DNA of 64,000 nt. Origin: Struthio camelus. Lineage: Eukaryota > Chordata > Aves > Struthioniformes > Struthionidae. The stretch is taken from assembly GCF_040807025.1 (NCBI RefSeq), contig NC_090981.1:74501-138500 (forward strand). The letters are read 5' to 3'. The notes beneath the pieces were generated by a model, which ran no database searches, was not told the DNA's origin, and saw only the letters and a program-made list of their open reading frames with translations. Shown in pieces: positions 46,834 through 58,268 of this stretch. A program made the translations under genes and the position numbers. Position 1 is the first letter of the stretch; the number at the start of each line of letters is the position of its first letter.

Positions 46834-47720
46834 TGTGACGTGCCACTAGAGGGGTGTCCAGGATTCTTTCAGATTCCAGAGTTGCACTGAACTTGAGAGA
46901 TCATCATTTGTCAGATATAAGAATTTATTAGAGCTAAGTGGCTCCACACATATGATGGACACTGGACAACACTAAACAATTAACAGCAGACAATCTACAA
47001 GTATAACAAAGCTAAGTATAGTAAAGAACTAAAAACAGAATACACATATCAGAGCTCTATGGTTAAGCCATGGAAACACAGTACAATGACTGTTCTCGGA
47101 TGCATGGTATAATGACCGCTCTCGCCCTTTCCTTGTCCTTATGGGCCACCCCTCCGGTATAGTTTTCCCTGGACTGTTCTCACCACGCTCGAGCTGCGCC
47201 AAGAGGATTCAGGTTCTCCCTGGCAGTTGGCATCAGGGGCATCCATGCTGATGGGTGGGTTGTCGGGTCCGCAGGCCAGCTGACGGTGAGTCCGAGTCCA
47301 CACAGAGGTATGTGGCTTACTTTCTTTTATCCTTCCCAGGCTTAGTTCATTATTCAGTCAATCAGTGCCATAGTTGGACAATGGAACAGCTGGCCTCAGT
47401 CGATAACAGTATGGATGCCAACAGGATGGTCAACAGAATGCTCAGCAGTACAGTCAACAGTACACACATTCAGCAGCTATCAGTACGCAATTCCAAGGTA
47501 CCTAGATGCTTACAGTGTGAGTCTGCGGTGTCACTTCTCCTTTGCTGACTAAGTTTGCGCTGCACTCATGGGGTCACTGGAGGGCTACGGCAACCCCACA
47601 GTGTGGTGCCTCTGGCCGTGGTGCACCCAGGGTTCCTAAACTCTTGGGGAGCACCCCAGAGCAAACCCCTCTTCTATGGGCTGCACCATCCTGAGTCCCA
47701 CGCTTGCCTGTGTGGCGCCT
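46834..47720 (-). mobile_element. ERV2 5' LTR (outer boundary approximate)
   Basis: The inner end reads CGTCACA on minus beside the primer-binding site. It contains AATAAA on minus (46,924-46,929) and a TATA-like GGATAAAAG (about 47,325-47,333) in the right order for R/U5 and U3. The U3 edge is uncertain; sequence changes to microsatellite at about 47,725. Open frames here are not coding. Confidence 0.75.
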
Positions 47721-47724
47721 ATCG

Positions 47725-48570
47725 CTGCCTCTGTCTCTGTCTCTCTCTCTCTCTTTCTGTCTCTCTCTGTCTCCCTCTGTCTCTGTCTGTCTCTGTTCTT
47801 CCCTGTCTCTGTCCCTCTTACTGTCTCTGTCTCTCCCTGTCTGTCTCTGTTTCTGTCTGTCTGTCTCTTCCTGTCTCTCTCGGTCTCTCTCTGTCTTTCT
47901 CTCTCTGTCTCTCTCTCTGTCTCTCTGTCTTTTTCTCTCTCTCTCTCTCGATCTCTCTGTCTGTCTCTGTCTCAGTGTCTTTCTCTGTCTCTTCCTGTCT
48001 TTCTCTCCCCCCCTCTCTCTTTCTCTCTTGTTGTCTTTCTCTCTCACTGTCTTTCTCTCTGTCTTTCTCTGTCTCTCCGTGTCTGTCTGTCTGCCTGTCT
48101 CTATCTGTCTCTCCCTCTGTATTTGTCTCTGTCCATGTCTGTCTCTGTGTCTGTCTGTTGCTGTCTCTCCCTGTGTCTGTCTCTGCCTGCCTCTGTCTGT
48201 CTCTGTCTCTCTGTCTGTCTGTCTCTGTTTCTCTCTGTCTCTGTTTTTCCCTGTTTTTTTCCCTGTCTCTGTCTGTCCCAGTATCTGTCCCTCTTTCTGT
48301 CTCGGTCTCTGTCTTTCTCCCCGTGTCTGTCTCTGTCTGTCTGTCTCTGACTGACTCTTTCTCTCTCTTTCTCTCTGTCTCTCTCTGTCTCTGTCTCTCT
48401 ATGTCTTTCCCTGTGTCTGTCCCTGTCTCTGTCTTCCCTGTCTCTGTTCCTCTCTCTGTCTCTGTCTCTCTCCCTCTGTCTCTATCTCTCTCTTTCTGTC
48501 TCTATCTCTCTCTTTCCATCTCTGTCTCTCTCTCTGTCTCTGTCTGCCTGCCTTTGTCTGTCTCTGTTTC
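47725..48570. repeat. (TCTCTG)n microsatellite, block B
   Basis: CTCTGT, CTCCCT and CTTTCTCTCT words with the same bias as 39,586-42,980. It has no stop codons on + because A is nearly absent, hence the spurious 345-codon frame. Confidence 0.95.
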
Positions 48571-49570
48571 ATCAACATATACATTTCTTTGAAATGATCA
48601 CTGTAGTCTGGTTGCCCATAGTTTTGATGTACCAGTGCATCTTTTGTGCTACAATCATGATAGAACATCTTCCTTGATGCTCCGTCTTCAGATCATTAGG
48701 AATATCAAATGATAGCCTTCTGGCTGAGTTTTGTTCAGCATTAAGTTACTACAGTTTTTAAAATTTCAAGAAAGGAAATTCCTCTGGAGGCACTTGTAAG
48801 CAGGAGGGCACAGTAATGTTATAGTTAAGAAGATACGTTTAAGATTTAAAAACCAAATGCTTTAAGGATAAGGTGATTAACTCCAGGTATTATGAACTCC
48901 TGATTGTCAAATTTAAATTTAGGTGTAAATTTAAATGTTAAATTTAATATACTACCTTTTGGTGTAATTATAGACCTAAAAGGAAAGCCAGCTATTCTAA
49001 AGGGGTTTTTTTGTTTTGTTGTTTTTAAGGCGCAGTATTCAGTTACTAATGGCCAATGTTATCTAATTCTAGCTCACAAACCATTAAATTCCTTGTTTGT
49101 AGTCTATTGCATGAGGACTCTACACAATACAATGATCAGATTTGCTAGTTCTGATCCATGACTCTTATCCATGTACATAGAGAAGCAGTGGTCCAGATGA
49201 ATCTTGGATGTTGATATGAACATTTAGAAATACTAATATGGAGAAATGTAATCATGTTATCATGAATACAAAATGGAATAAAATAAGTGCTGGTGTATTT
49301 TTTTTTAGCTCCATCAGGGTATGTTGCAATATTTTTGACCTATTCTGACAACTCTCTGTAAATATGAGAGAGAGAAAGAGGTACTCATATGAAAATGAAG
49401 ATTTGGGATTTTGGGCTCTTGATGTGTATCTAAAGAAGCAGTGTGCATGTATAGACTTAAACTATTTAAACTGAAAGTGCAAAGCAGCTTGATAGTGATG
49501 AATTTATTCTCTCTTTCACTTCTATTTTTCTATAAATTAAGTAACTCTGTGTTGATTTTTCCATTTTCAG
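48571..49570. other. Single-copy AT-rich sequence, no gene recognised
   Basis: Ordinary AT-rich DNA upstream of the first exon-like interval, with ATTTAAATTTAGG-type repeats near 48,905-48,950. Consistent with an intron on +. Confidence 0.55.
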
Positions 49571-49666
49571 TCATCTGCTAAACAGGATAATAACTTACCT
49601 GCAGAAGACCAAGAGATGGATCCTACAGAAGGAGATGATACCTCTTTTGAAAAACCCAGTAATGAA
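49571..49666 (+). CDS. Candidate internal exon of an unidentified gene (1)
   Basis: 96 bp, 32 codons, no stop, bounded by TCCATTTTCAG and GAA|GTATGTGG, both good splice signals with a T-rich tract before the acceptor. The peptide (SSAKQDNNLPAEDQEMDPTE and on) is acidic, hydrophilic and low in hydrophobics, as in a disordered nuclear-protein linker. Entry and exit phase are both 0, compatible with the next candidate 387 bp downstream. I do not recognise the protein. The exon could belong to a functional gene or to a degenerate copy. Confidence 0.5.
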
Positions 49667-50052
49667 GTATGTGGAAGGTTACTTTTTTTAACCTAAAGAA
49701 ACTCACTTTAATACTATGTACTTTGACTTATAACTGCATCTTCAAATACTTAGAAGCTACAGTTGCTAGCAGTGTGACTGTCTTGGGAGTGATTTAAAAT
49801 ATAAAATTTCATATGTATTTAGCTATGTTTATACTTCTCACTGAAGCTAATGGGAATTAGAGATACTGTCAGAGAGCAAACTTTAATGTAATGATATCTA
49901 GTAACAGAAAGTGTCTTGATATATGTGATGAAATTTTTGCCTAAATTGTATATCAGAAGCTTCAGTTATGTGATTTCCCTGAGTAATTCCTGATCATTTA
50001 AACTATATCTTAGGTTTGCTAAGAATGTCTTTGTTTTTTCTTGTCTTTATAG

Positions 50053-50115
50053 GATGTGATGAAAACAAATGATAAATGTTTTCCTAAAGTTGCTAGAGGA
50101 GGACAAAAGAGAAAG
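50053..50115 (+). CDS. Candidate internal exon of an unidentified gene (2)
   Basis: 63 bp, 21 codons, no stop, between TTGTCTTTATAG and AAG|GTAACAC. It reads DVMKTNDKCFPKVARGGQKR then K: basic with a KR-rich end that could act as a nuclear localisation signal. Phase 0 at both ends, so it splices in frame with 49,571-49,666. No further exon could be paired with confidence to either side. Confidence 0.5.
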
Positions 50116-51235
50116 GTAACACTATGCTTAATTATCTTAACTTTATTAGAATTTGAATTTGAAGGTATTTTCTTATTGGATAGTCATTGATTCTGTGTTT
50201 GAACTTGATGCAAGGTAGGAAGCTCCCATCTTTTCCTAAGTAGTTTAGCGTAAATAAGAAATGTTAAGGACTAAACTGTTGTTAAACCACTAACAAAATC
50301 TCCTTTGAAGGCCCCCAAAATTTCTGTTAACATCTTCATAATACTAAATCCAACACTTGAAATATTGTCCCTTTTCATGAGGCCATGCTTATGTAGTCGC
50401 TTCAATTTGGCATAAATCTAGGCTGCTTCTGAAAAAAGGGGTGCAGCTGCCTGCACTTCTTGCATTAGCATTAATGTTCATGTAGCCACACAGCGCGCCA
50501 GATCAGGGAGTTGATCCAGCTGAAAACTAGAATAAAAAGTGGAGTAAAGTCTAATTTTAAGTTGAAGCCATTTCCTGATTCACCTTGCTTGCATTAGTGC
50601 TGGCAGCAGAGATGAGTAGGAAGGTATAACCATGGCCTTAGTGTGTTATGCCATGAATTGTTAGCATACTGAATATCATTTGCCTCAGAAAGATAAAGAT
50701 ATGGCATTTGTATATCCTTATGAAAATGACTTGAGTCTTCAAAAAACCAGAATTTGAAGAATACCTCATTAGAAGTCCAGCCTCCAACCTGGGACACTGA
50801 AGAGCCAAAAGATTGTGTGTTATTTTTAGCTTCCCAAAGGGACAAAAATCTCACAGATGACACTCTGAGAGAGATCTCATTTTTGATTTTTTTTCAAACA
50901 CTCAAACTTTCTGGTTCTTTGACATAAAAAAATGGCTTCCAGGCCCAAGATGATTTCCTCTGCCATGCACGTGCAGCTCTATTCAGCTGACAAATGTCTT
51001 TGAAAACTTCTCCTGTAAATTTTGTATTTGTTTGTTTTTAAATCTGGTACCATTTGCATCCATCCCCCTGTCAGTGGCATGCGTTAATAACTATAGTTTT
51101 GATGCTTTTGGTACTGACAAGGCTACAAGTTTATGTAGTGGGCAAAGTTTTATTTTTTTTGTTATTAAAGTACTAGGCTATCCAGTATTTATGTGAACTG
51201 GAATCTACCTTTTTGCCCTCAGTACTGTGTGTTGT
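50116..51235. other. Single-copy sequence after the exon pair
   Basis: No recognisable coding segment, element end or repeat. If the exon pair is real, this is intron. Confidence 0.45.
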
Positions 51236-51359
51236 TGTCATGGTTTAGGTCAGGACAGACTAAGCGCACGCTTTAATTGCTACACAATAATTGGATCCGT
51301 GTGAAGGAGTTTGGCTATTGATTGCCTCTGTGAAAGCATGATTAAGAATGCAAAGAACA

Positions 51360-53190
51360 CTACAAAGTTACAGAAAAGTGGTTTCTACTTCTTCTTTCCT
51401 CGCTGACAGGAGCAGCAGTTGTCAGTGATTGAGAAGAGTAGGGTACTGAGTGTGTCGGTTCTGGCCATGTGAGCTTGCTCCTAGGTGCCCCTGGAGGTCC
51501 TCTGCAGTCAGGAGTCCCCAAAGGCAGAGTCATGCCCCCCCATTCGGGCTGAGGTGGATGAGGTTTATGAGGTGGAGAGCACCTTCCAGATTGTTTGAGC
51601 TTTGCTGGTTGGTGGACTGCTTCAAGCTGTTGCTCGTTGATTGATTGGTACAGCAAGTTGCTGGGCAAGTATTCTTGTATAAGTTTAGTTCTGCTATTTC
51701 TGCCAATTACGCGTTTTTTTCCCATAACACCTGCCTAATTGTGCTTTATCTAACAAAAGTTACATCTCTAGCAACTACGGAGCAACATACTAAAGGTCAA
51801 ACCAAAGGGCTCCAACAAGTGATGTCAGCTGGGGCATGATAGATGTGGTTACCAATTATAGCCACAGTAGCACTGGTTTTACATTCTTGCACAGGTGGGA
51901 ATGAGCATGTTCCATCTTCCCACTCCACTGGCAGATCTACAGACACTACATGAATTACTGGTTACGAATTGTTTTCCCTAAAAGATATAAGGGTGCAGAT
52001 ACCTTGAGTTCCGCTACTTGCACAAGAGTTAGTCACAGTAGAGGGTTCTTGTGTACATATCCACTTCTTATGGTCCCATTCCTCACACCCTCAAATATGC
52101 TGCCCTGGCATCTTGGGTGTGTAGCTCACCTTAGGAAGATGTAGCATATGGGCTACACTATCCCAATGTTTTCATTTGCAGATTAACCATTCTTGTTCAT
52201 TACTAGTAAAGTGGCCAGTTGCATACTCTGGCAGGTAGTGTCCAAAGAAGCATTCTGGATGCCAGTAGAAATAGTCTTAGACCGTTTTTTTCGCTACTTC
52301 CCAGGTCTTTCTTTCTATTGAGTGCAATTGGAGGTCAGCTGTTTCTAATCAGCTAGCAGCTTTCGCTAGCCCCTCAAAGTGCTGAGAGGCTAGTTGTCCA
52401 ACCAGTTGCAGCCAGGCTTGGAGAGCTTGGATACCCAAGGTGTTTAGGGCAACTCCTCCAAGTCCTGGCATTCCTGATATGTCTCTTTTAGTTCTTCTGT
52501 GAATGTTGCGTTCAGGGAACATGGCATGTTGAACCCCTATAATAAAAAGGGTACAGGTGGTATTGTGTCGACCTGCATTCCAATCCCACCTGATGTGGGT
52601 ACTCTTTCTCTTATTGGGTTACCCCAAGTAAAGTTTGCCACTTTCCTATGGTCAAAGATAATGGAGGGTGGTACTACAGATTGTGGGGCTTACTGTGTCC
52701 TTTGCCAAGATAATATGGAGGTTAAGTCACTAGTTTGGTTTGTGTTTCTTCCATTAGATAGGGTCTAATTATATTTAAATTCTAATCTTAGATTGTTTTG
52801 GATCCTTTTATAAATGCTCGTGAAGTTGATGGTCCAGTTAAGTCTAGTCATCATACTGGTGAGAAGTCCTTATGTTCACTAATATATCCTATGTACCAGG
52901 CTCCATTTTTACCTGCTCCATTCTGGGTGCTATTCAGAGTTAACTGGGTTGTATTATCTTTAGGGACTATTATCCAGCATATCCCTGCCCCATATACCGT
53001 AATACATTCCCCTTCAATTTCCCACCATACCACAAATCCTCCAATATTTCTTTTTTGTTATGGTTCATTTCATATGTTTCACTCTCATTCTGCAGTGGCA
53101 TGATAGCTTGTGGCCGGCACTGGGGGGGGTCGTTGTTTGTGCCACTGTTATGGTCAAAGTCCAGACTGCTGTCCATACCAAAATAGGGTT
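51360..53190 (-). pseudogene. ERV3 env remnant
   Basis: Minus-strand envelope relic. Near 53,033-52,851 a surface-subunit piece is open (VYGAGICWIIVPKDNTTQL), then stops. Around 52,490 a polybasic cleavage-like RRTKRD is followed by a glycine/alanine-rich fusion-peptide-like stretch and a helical segment (LQAWLQLVGQLASQHFEGL), as at the start of a transmembrane subunit. Ectodomain cysteines and N-X-S/T sites continue to about 51,450. Many stops and frameshifts occur. The 3' LTR could not be delimited. Confidence 0.65.
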
Positions 53191-53234
53191 CATCTTCCTG
53201 TATACAGTAAGGTTCACAGGGGGTTAATTACAGA

Positions 53235-53510
53235 CAGTATGTGCGTGTGTGCATGTGTGTGTAGATAACTTTCCTGTTTTGTAACATTACCCATGCTGTA
53301 TGTCTCGGTCCATGTGCAAACACTACCCTCCTCTGTGTTTTCCCTTTCCCTATTAGGGTGACAGCCCAAACCTTTGTTCCCATCCAATCACAGCCTGTCA
53401 TGACGGGAGCTTTATCTCCATCTACTGTTCTGACAGGTTGTGAGCCAGAGGTCCTGCTTGACTACTAGGCTTCAAAACTAGCTAAGGTCTCTGATGGGAA
53501 CCAGAGGTGT
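53235..53510 (-). pseudogene. ERV3 integrase C-terminal domain fragment
   Basis: On minus an open stretch VMTGCDWMGTKVWAVTLIGK then KTQRRVVFAHGP and HTAWVM resembles the end of avian ERV pol just before env, and env similarity follows in the same orientation. The catalytic core is absent. Assignment rests on position and the basic/Trp-rich character, so it is moderate. Confidence 0.5.
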
Positions 53511-54400
53511 GATGAAAACTGTTCAAGGACAAGTATGGTGTGAGTACTAACTGGGTTATGTCATTGCTCTGGTATGCAAACTGCTTGTGCTTAATTAGGA
53601 GTACGTAGGGGTATCAAGGCTAAAGTAAGATAAATCTGTCCAAAAAGCATAAAATGGAAATGAAATAAAACCAGCATGAACCGTAAGGTCAGAAGGGAGT
53701 CTTGAGATGCAAGGCTGCCTTCATCTGAATAACTGTATCAGTAATACCATATTAGGCCAAAATTGTCTAGGTAAAGTGTTGGAAACACTGAATTTGGGTA
53801 CAGATGGAACAGAAGTGGGAGCAATGAAGAAAAAGTAATTAGGGGTGGGTTGTTTATTTGGGAGGAGTTTGGGCAGAGAAAAGGAGGAGCAGGGATGGCA
53901 AAAAGGTGGGTTCAGGAAAAGAGGAAAAAAAAAGGGGGGGCAGGGAATAAGGTAAAAAATCAGGTGGAGAGCAAAGAACTGGGGGATCTTGCAATGGTAG
54001 GAGTGTGGATGCCTACAGACGGAGGTGAAGCTGACCTGCAGGCCCAAGCCCCCCCCCCCCGGGGACACTGGAGGGAACCCCCTTGGACAAACCCCTGGAC
54101 TCTCCATCAGATCTGTGTCCGAAAGAATTGGTACGGGAGGGTGAAGTAAAAAGGGATAAACTTGTACGGAGGGATAGATTTGTACTTTACTATTAAGTGC
54201 AGAAGGAAAGTGCTATTAAGTTGCAATTCTATTGCCTTATGTGTGTGATTTATATGCTTTCTTTAGAGTAATATAACTGTGTATCAATAATAATACTAAT
54301 AATAAGCATTAGAATTGTAACTCAATATTACTTGCAGCAATATAATTGTGCAGCAATATTACTAATAAGTGGTGTGTTTATTAGCCAATTAGAGTATTAT
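53511..54400. other. Unassigned sequence between ERV3 and CR1 copy 2
   Basis: Purine-rich with G-runs (53,860-53,945) and a C12 tract at 54,047-54,060. A TAATAATACTAATAATAA stretch is at 54,286-54,305. No coding or element signal is recognised; it may be LTR or leader sequence of ERV3 in a form I cannot identify. Confidence 0.4.
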
Positions 54401-55707
54401 TACCTCCATCCCTGGAAAGGTGATGGAGCAGCTAATCCTGGACACCATTTCCAGGCACATGAAGGACAAGAAGGTGATCAGGAGCAGTCAACATGGATTC
54501 ACCAAGAGGTAATCATGCTTAACCAACCTAATAGCCTTCTATGATGGAATGACTGGCTGGGTAGATGAGGGGAGAGCAGTGGAGGCTACCTTTACTTCAG
54601 GAAAGCTTTTGATGCTGTATCCCATCACATCCTCCCAGGCAAGCTGAGGAACTACAGGCTAGATGAGTGGACAGTGAGGTGGATTGAGAACTGGCTGGAT
54701 GGCAGAGCTCAGAGGGTTGTGATCAGGGTGCAAAGTCTAATTGGAGGCCTGTAGCTAGCGGTGTCCCGCAGGGGTCAGTACTGGGTCCAGTCTTGTTCAA
54801 TGTATTCATCCATGACCTGGATGAAGGGACAGAGTGCCTACTCAGCAAGTTTGCTGATGATAGAAAATTGGGGGGAGTGACTGACACACCAGAAGCCTGT
54901 GCTGCCATTCAGAGGGACCTGGACAGGCTGGAGAGATGGGTGGAGAGGAACCTCCTGAAGTTCCACAAAGGCAAGTGCAGGGACCTGCACCTGGGGAGAA
55001 ATAACCCCCATGCGCCAGGACAGGCTGGGGGTTGACCTGCTGGAGAGCAGCTCTGCAGAGGACCTGGGAGTCCTGGTGGACAACAAGTTGACCATGAGCC
55101 AGCAATCTGCACTTGTGGCCAAGAAGGGTGCATTAGGCAGAGTGTTGCCAGCAGGTTGAGGGAAGTGATCCTCAGCCCTGGTGAGGCCTCACCTGGAGTC
55201 CTGTGTCCAGTACTGGGCTCCCCAGTACAAGAGAGACATGGCCCTCCTGGAGAGAGTCCAGCGAAGGTCTACTAAGATGATGAAGGGACCAGAGCATGTC
55301 TCCTATGAAGAAAGACTGAGGGAGCTGGGCCTGTTTAGCCTGGAGAAGAGAAGACTGAGGGGGGAATCTCATCAATGTGTACAAGTATCTGAAGGGAGGG
55401 TGTCAAGAGGATGGGGCCAGACTCTTCTCAGTGGTGCCCAGTGACAGGACAAGAGGCAATGGGCACAAACTGAAACACAGGCAGTTCCATCTGAACCTGA
55501 GGAAAAACTTCTTTCCTGTGAGGGTGACTGAGCACTGGCACAAGTTGCCCAGAGAGGTGGTGGAGTCTCCTTCCCTGGAGATATTCAAAACCCGTCTGGA
55601 TGTGATCCTGTGCAATGTGCTCTAGATGACCCTGCTTGAGCAGGAGGGTTGGACTAGATGATCTCCAGAGGTCTCTTCCAACCTAAACGATTCTGTGATT
55701 CTGTGAA
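54401..55707 (+). mobile_element. CR1 LINE copy 2, 5'-truncated
   Basis: Begins in the RT domain (a [18 protein letters not shown] motif at 54,401) and runs through [10 protein letters not shown] (54,850-54,880), where the usual Thr after the catalytic DD is Arg. The C-terminal block ([13 protein letters not shown]) and 3'UTR follow, ending TTCTGTGATTCTGTGAAT at 55,707. Several frameshifts (54,520, 55,030, 55,125, 55,365). Confidence 0.93.
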
Positions 55708-55709
55708 TC

Positions 55710-56346
55710 CCAGTCATTTGCAAAGAAGAGACCTATCCTTTGAGCTGGACCAAAAGGCCCCTGCATCCAGTCCCATCCCAAGAGGATGACCATTCGCTAT
55801 TACTGGGGCTTTGCACAGTGCTGCAAGCCACAGGCAACACTGGCTACCAAAATGAAAAAATCAGAAAAAAAAAAAATGCCAACTTCAGAAGAACATGTGC
55901 ATGGGGTCAATAAGGGAATGCCCCAAAGGTATTCCTGAAAAAAAACCCCACATGAACCTGAACCAGTCAGTGGGCCCATGAATTGCAAACTACATTTCAA
56001 GTGTAATGTAGAGAGGGTGGCGGGGGCTCCCTCTGCCTATGGTTGTGGGGAATCTTACAGCTGCCTGTAAGTCCATTATGGAATGCAGGCTGGTGCTATA
56101 TGTGTTTCCTTATCCTTAGGTCGAAGACCTTATATAAAGTTTCAAAATGCTCCAGTTGGCTGACTGAGGAGGGGAGAAGAGAGAAGACAGAAGTGTGCCA
56201 TGATCTGTTTGCATTATTGTCTGGACCTGCAGCAATCAAAGAAAGAAGAATGGGCTTAAAAGGGACAGCGGTGTTCGAGGAAAAAATGAAAAAAGGCTGG
56301 AAAAGCCTGACCAGCAACCTCCCCACTACCATACGCTTTTAATAAA
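55710..56346 (+). other. Unassigned segment with a coding-like tail and AATAAA
   Basis: 56,043-56,342 holds an open frame ending with lysine-rich sequence (AVFEEKMKKGWKSLTSNLP), followed directly by AATAAA at 56,341-56,346, as at the 3' end of a compact viral gene. Not recognised. It lies between CR1 copy 2 and the integrase start, so it is probably Polinton-derived. Confidence 0.35.
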
Positions 56347-56692
56347 GTTTCTCCGTGCATGAGTTAAATTCATTGGCCAATGTTTAATTTTGTACATGTG
56401 TGTAGCGGCAACATAACATATCTATGCCACCAGTTCTGTTAAAATACAGACTGTTCCTCTATTAAAAGACTCTGCTCCTGTGGAGGTGGGAAGCTTTGGG
56501 GGGTATCAATCCCCTTTTTGAAGCTGCTCCGCTAAAAGTTGAATTGCCATTCTGAACAGCAGCCAAGTATCAACCTGGCTTGAAAACCAGGTTGTTTACA
56601 GCTTATGAAAGGTGTCAAGACAGCACTTTAAAAGAAACAAGGTGATTGTGGCAGAGGTGGATGCACAATGGCAGGCAGACTTGATGGATATG

Positions 56693-58268
56693 TGTAGTGA
56701 GAACACCTGCGGAGGATCTGGTAAGGAGCCAGGTGACTGGCTGAGTATGTGATAGCAGCCCCAGAGGGTGCTCTCTAGACACTGCCTGAATTCAGCAAGG
56801 CTTTTGACACTGTCTCCCATCACATCCTCGTAGGTAAACTCAGGAAGTGTGGGCTAGATGAGTGGACGGTGAGGTGGATTGAGAACTGACTGAATGGCAG
56901 AGCTCAGAGGGTTGTGGTCAGTGGCGCAGAGTCTAGTTGGAGGCCTGTAGCTAGCAGTGTCCCCCAGGGGTCCGTGCTGGGTCCAGTCTTATTCAATGTA
57001 TTCCTCAGTGACCTGGAGGAAGGGACAGAGTGCACCCTCAGCAAGTTTGCTGATGATAGAAAACTGGGAGGAGTGGCTGACACACCAGAGGGCTGTGCTG
57101 CCATTCAGAGGGACCTGGACAGGCTGGAGAGATGGGCAGAGAAGAACCTCCTGAAATTCAACAAAGGCATGTGCAGGGTCCTGCACCTGGGGAGGAATAA
57201 CCCCCATGCACCAGGACAGGCTGGGGGTTGACCTGCTGGAGAGCAGCTCTGCAGAGAAGGACCTGGGTGTCCTGGTGGACAACAAGTTGACCATGGGCCA
57301 GCAATGTGCCCTTGTGGCCAAGAAGGCCAATGGTATCCTGGGGTGCATTAGGCAGAGTGTTGCCAGCAGGTCGAGTGAGGTGATCCTGCCCCTCTACTCA
57401 GCCCCGGGGAGGCCTCACCTGGAGTCCTGTGTCCAGTGCTGGGCTCCCCAGTACAAGAGAGACATGGCACTCCTGGAGAGAGTCCAGCGGAGGGCTACGA
57501 AGATGATGAGGGGACTGGAGCATCTCTCATATGAGGCAAGGCTGAGGGAGCTGGGACTGTTCAGCCTGGAGAAGAGAAGACTGAGGGGGGATCTGATCAA
57601 TATGTACAAGTATCTGAAGGGAAGGTGTCAAGAGGATGGGGCCAGACTCTTCTCACTGGTGCCAAGTGACAGGAGAAGAGGCAACGGGCACAAACTGAAA
57701 CACAGGCAGTTCCATCTGAACCTGAGGAAAAACTTTTTTACTGTGAGGGTGACAGAGCACTGGAACAGGTTGCCCAGCGAGGTAGTGGAGTCTCCTTCCC
57801 TGGAGATACTCAAAAGCCATCTGGACACAATCCTGGGTAATATGTTCTATGTGACCCTGCTTGAGCAGGGAGGTTGGACTAGATGATCTCCAGAGGTCCC
57901 TTCCAACCTAAACCATTCTGTGATTCTGTGATTCTGTGATTCCCATCAAGGCCAGTCATGCATATTCTGTTTTATCAACAATGCCTAGCTGTTTCGTAGC
58001 CAGTAGCTACTCAAGGTTATTACAGCTAAGGAAATAGTTCTAGTAGATTTAAGGGGCCCTTAGGATACAACGGAGTGAGTCCCACCTGGGTGTCCAACCC
58101 GTGCATCCAGCAGCCGCCTATCAGTGACCCCTCTGCACAGTTCCTGGGGCTCCCCATGTAGCTTGGAGTGTAAGTCCTCTATTAAATCTATTCTGTTTAG
58201 CCCCTTATGAACTCTGAGTGTTTCTCTACGATGGTGTCTGACCCATTCTTTCCTGCCTTGCGGTCACA
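56693..58268. mobile_element. Solo LTR (copy 1) split by a CR1
   Basis: Starts TGTAGTGAG and ends GGTCACA. Removing the nested CR1 (56,791-57,942) leaves about 424 bp that align end to end with 60,527-60,952. Flanks ATATG and CATGC share only a degraded duplication. There is no internal retroviral sequence, so it is a solo LTR. It lies inside the integrase gene. Confidence 0.85.
56791..57942 (+). mobile_element. CR1 LINE copy 3, nested in the LTR
   Basis: Begins at the SKAFDTVSHHIL motif of RT and runs through FADDRKLGG (57,040-57,080) and a well kept 3' half (open 57,206-57,886). It ends with TTCTGTGATTCTGTGATTC. The break lies between CTGAATT and CCCATCA of the LTR, with ATTC at both edges. 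It is the best preserved CR1 here and the most recent insertion of this nest. Confidence 0.95.

Larger units (their letters stand above)
43012..47724 (-). mobile_element. ERV-L-like provirus remnant (ERV2 of this window)
   Basis: Minus-strand element in order 5' LTR (about 47,720-46,834), tRNA-Leu primer-binding site, gag, protease, RT, RNase H, then a 47-bp LTR scrap. Integrase, env and nearly all of the 3' LTR are missing. The Leu-tRNA primer, the coiled-coil Gag start and YIDD/LPQGYKHSPTL RT point to the class III (ERV-L, spumavirus-related) group. The same (TCTCTG)n array lies on both sides, so it appears inserted in the microsatellite. Confidence 0.9.

Noticed and set aside
48571..48668. 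Minus-strand peptide beginning FYHDCSTKDALVHQNYG
   Set aside because: Looks somewhat coding-like, but no acceptor precedes it and it runs straight into the microsatellite.
51236..51300. TGTCATGGTTTAGG on +, like the start of some avian LTRs
   Set aside because: Orientation is opposite to the neighbouring env relic and no matching LTR end or target duplication was found.
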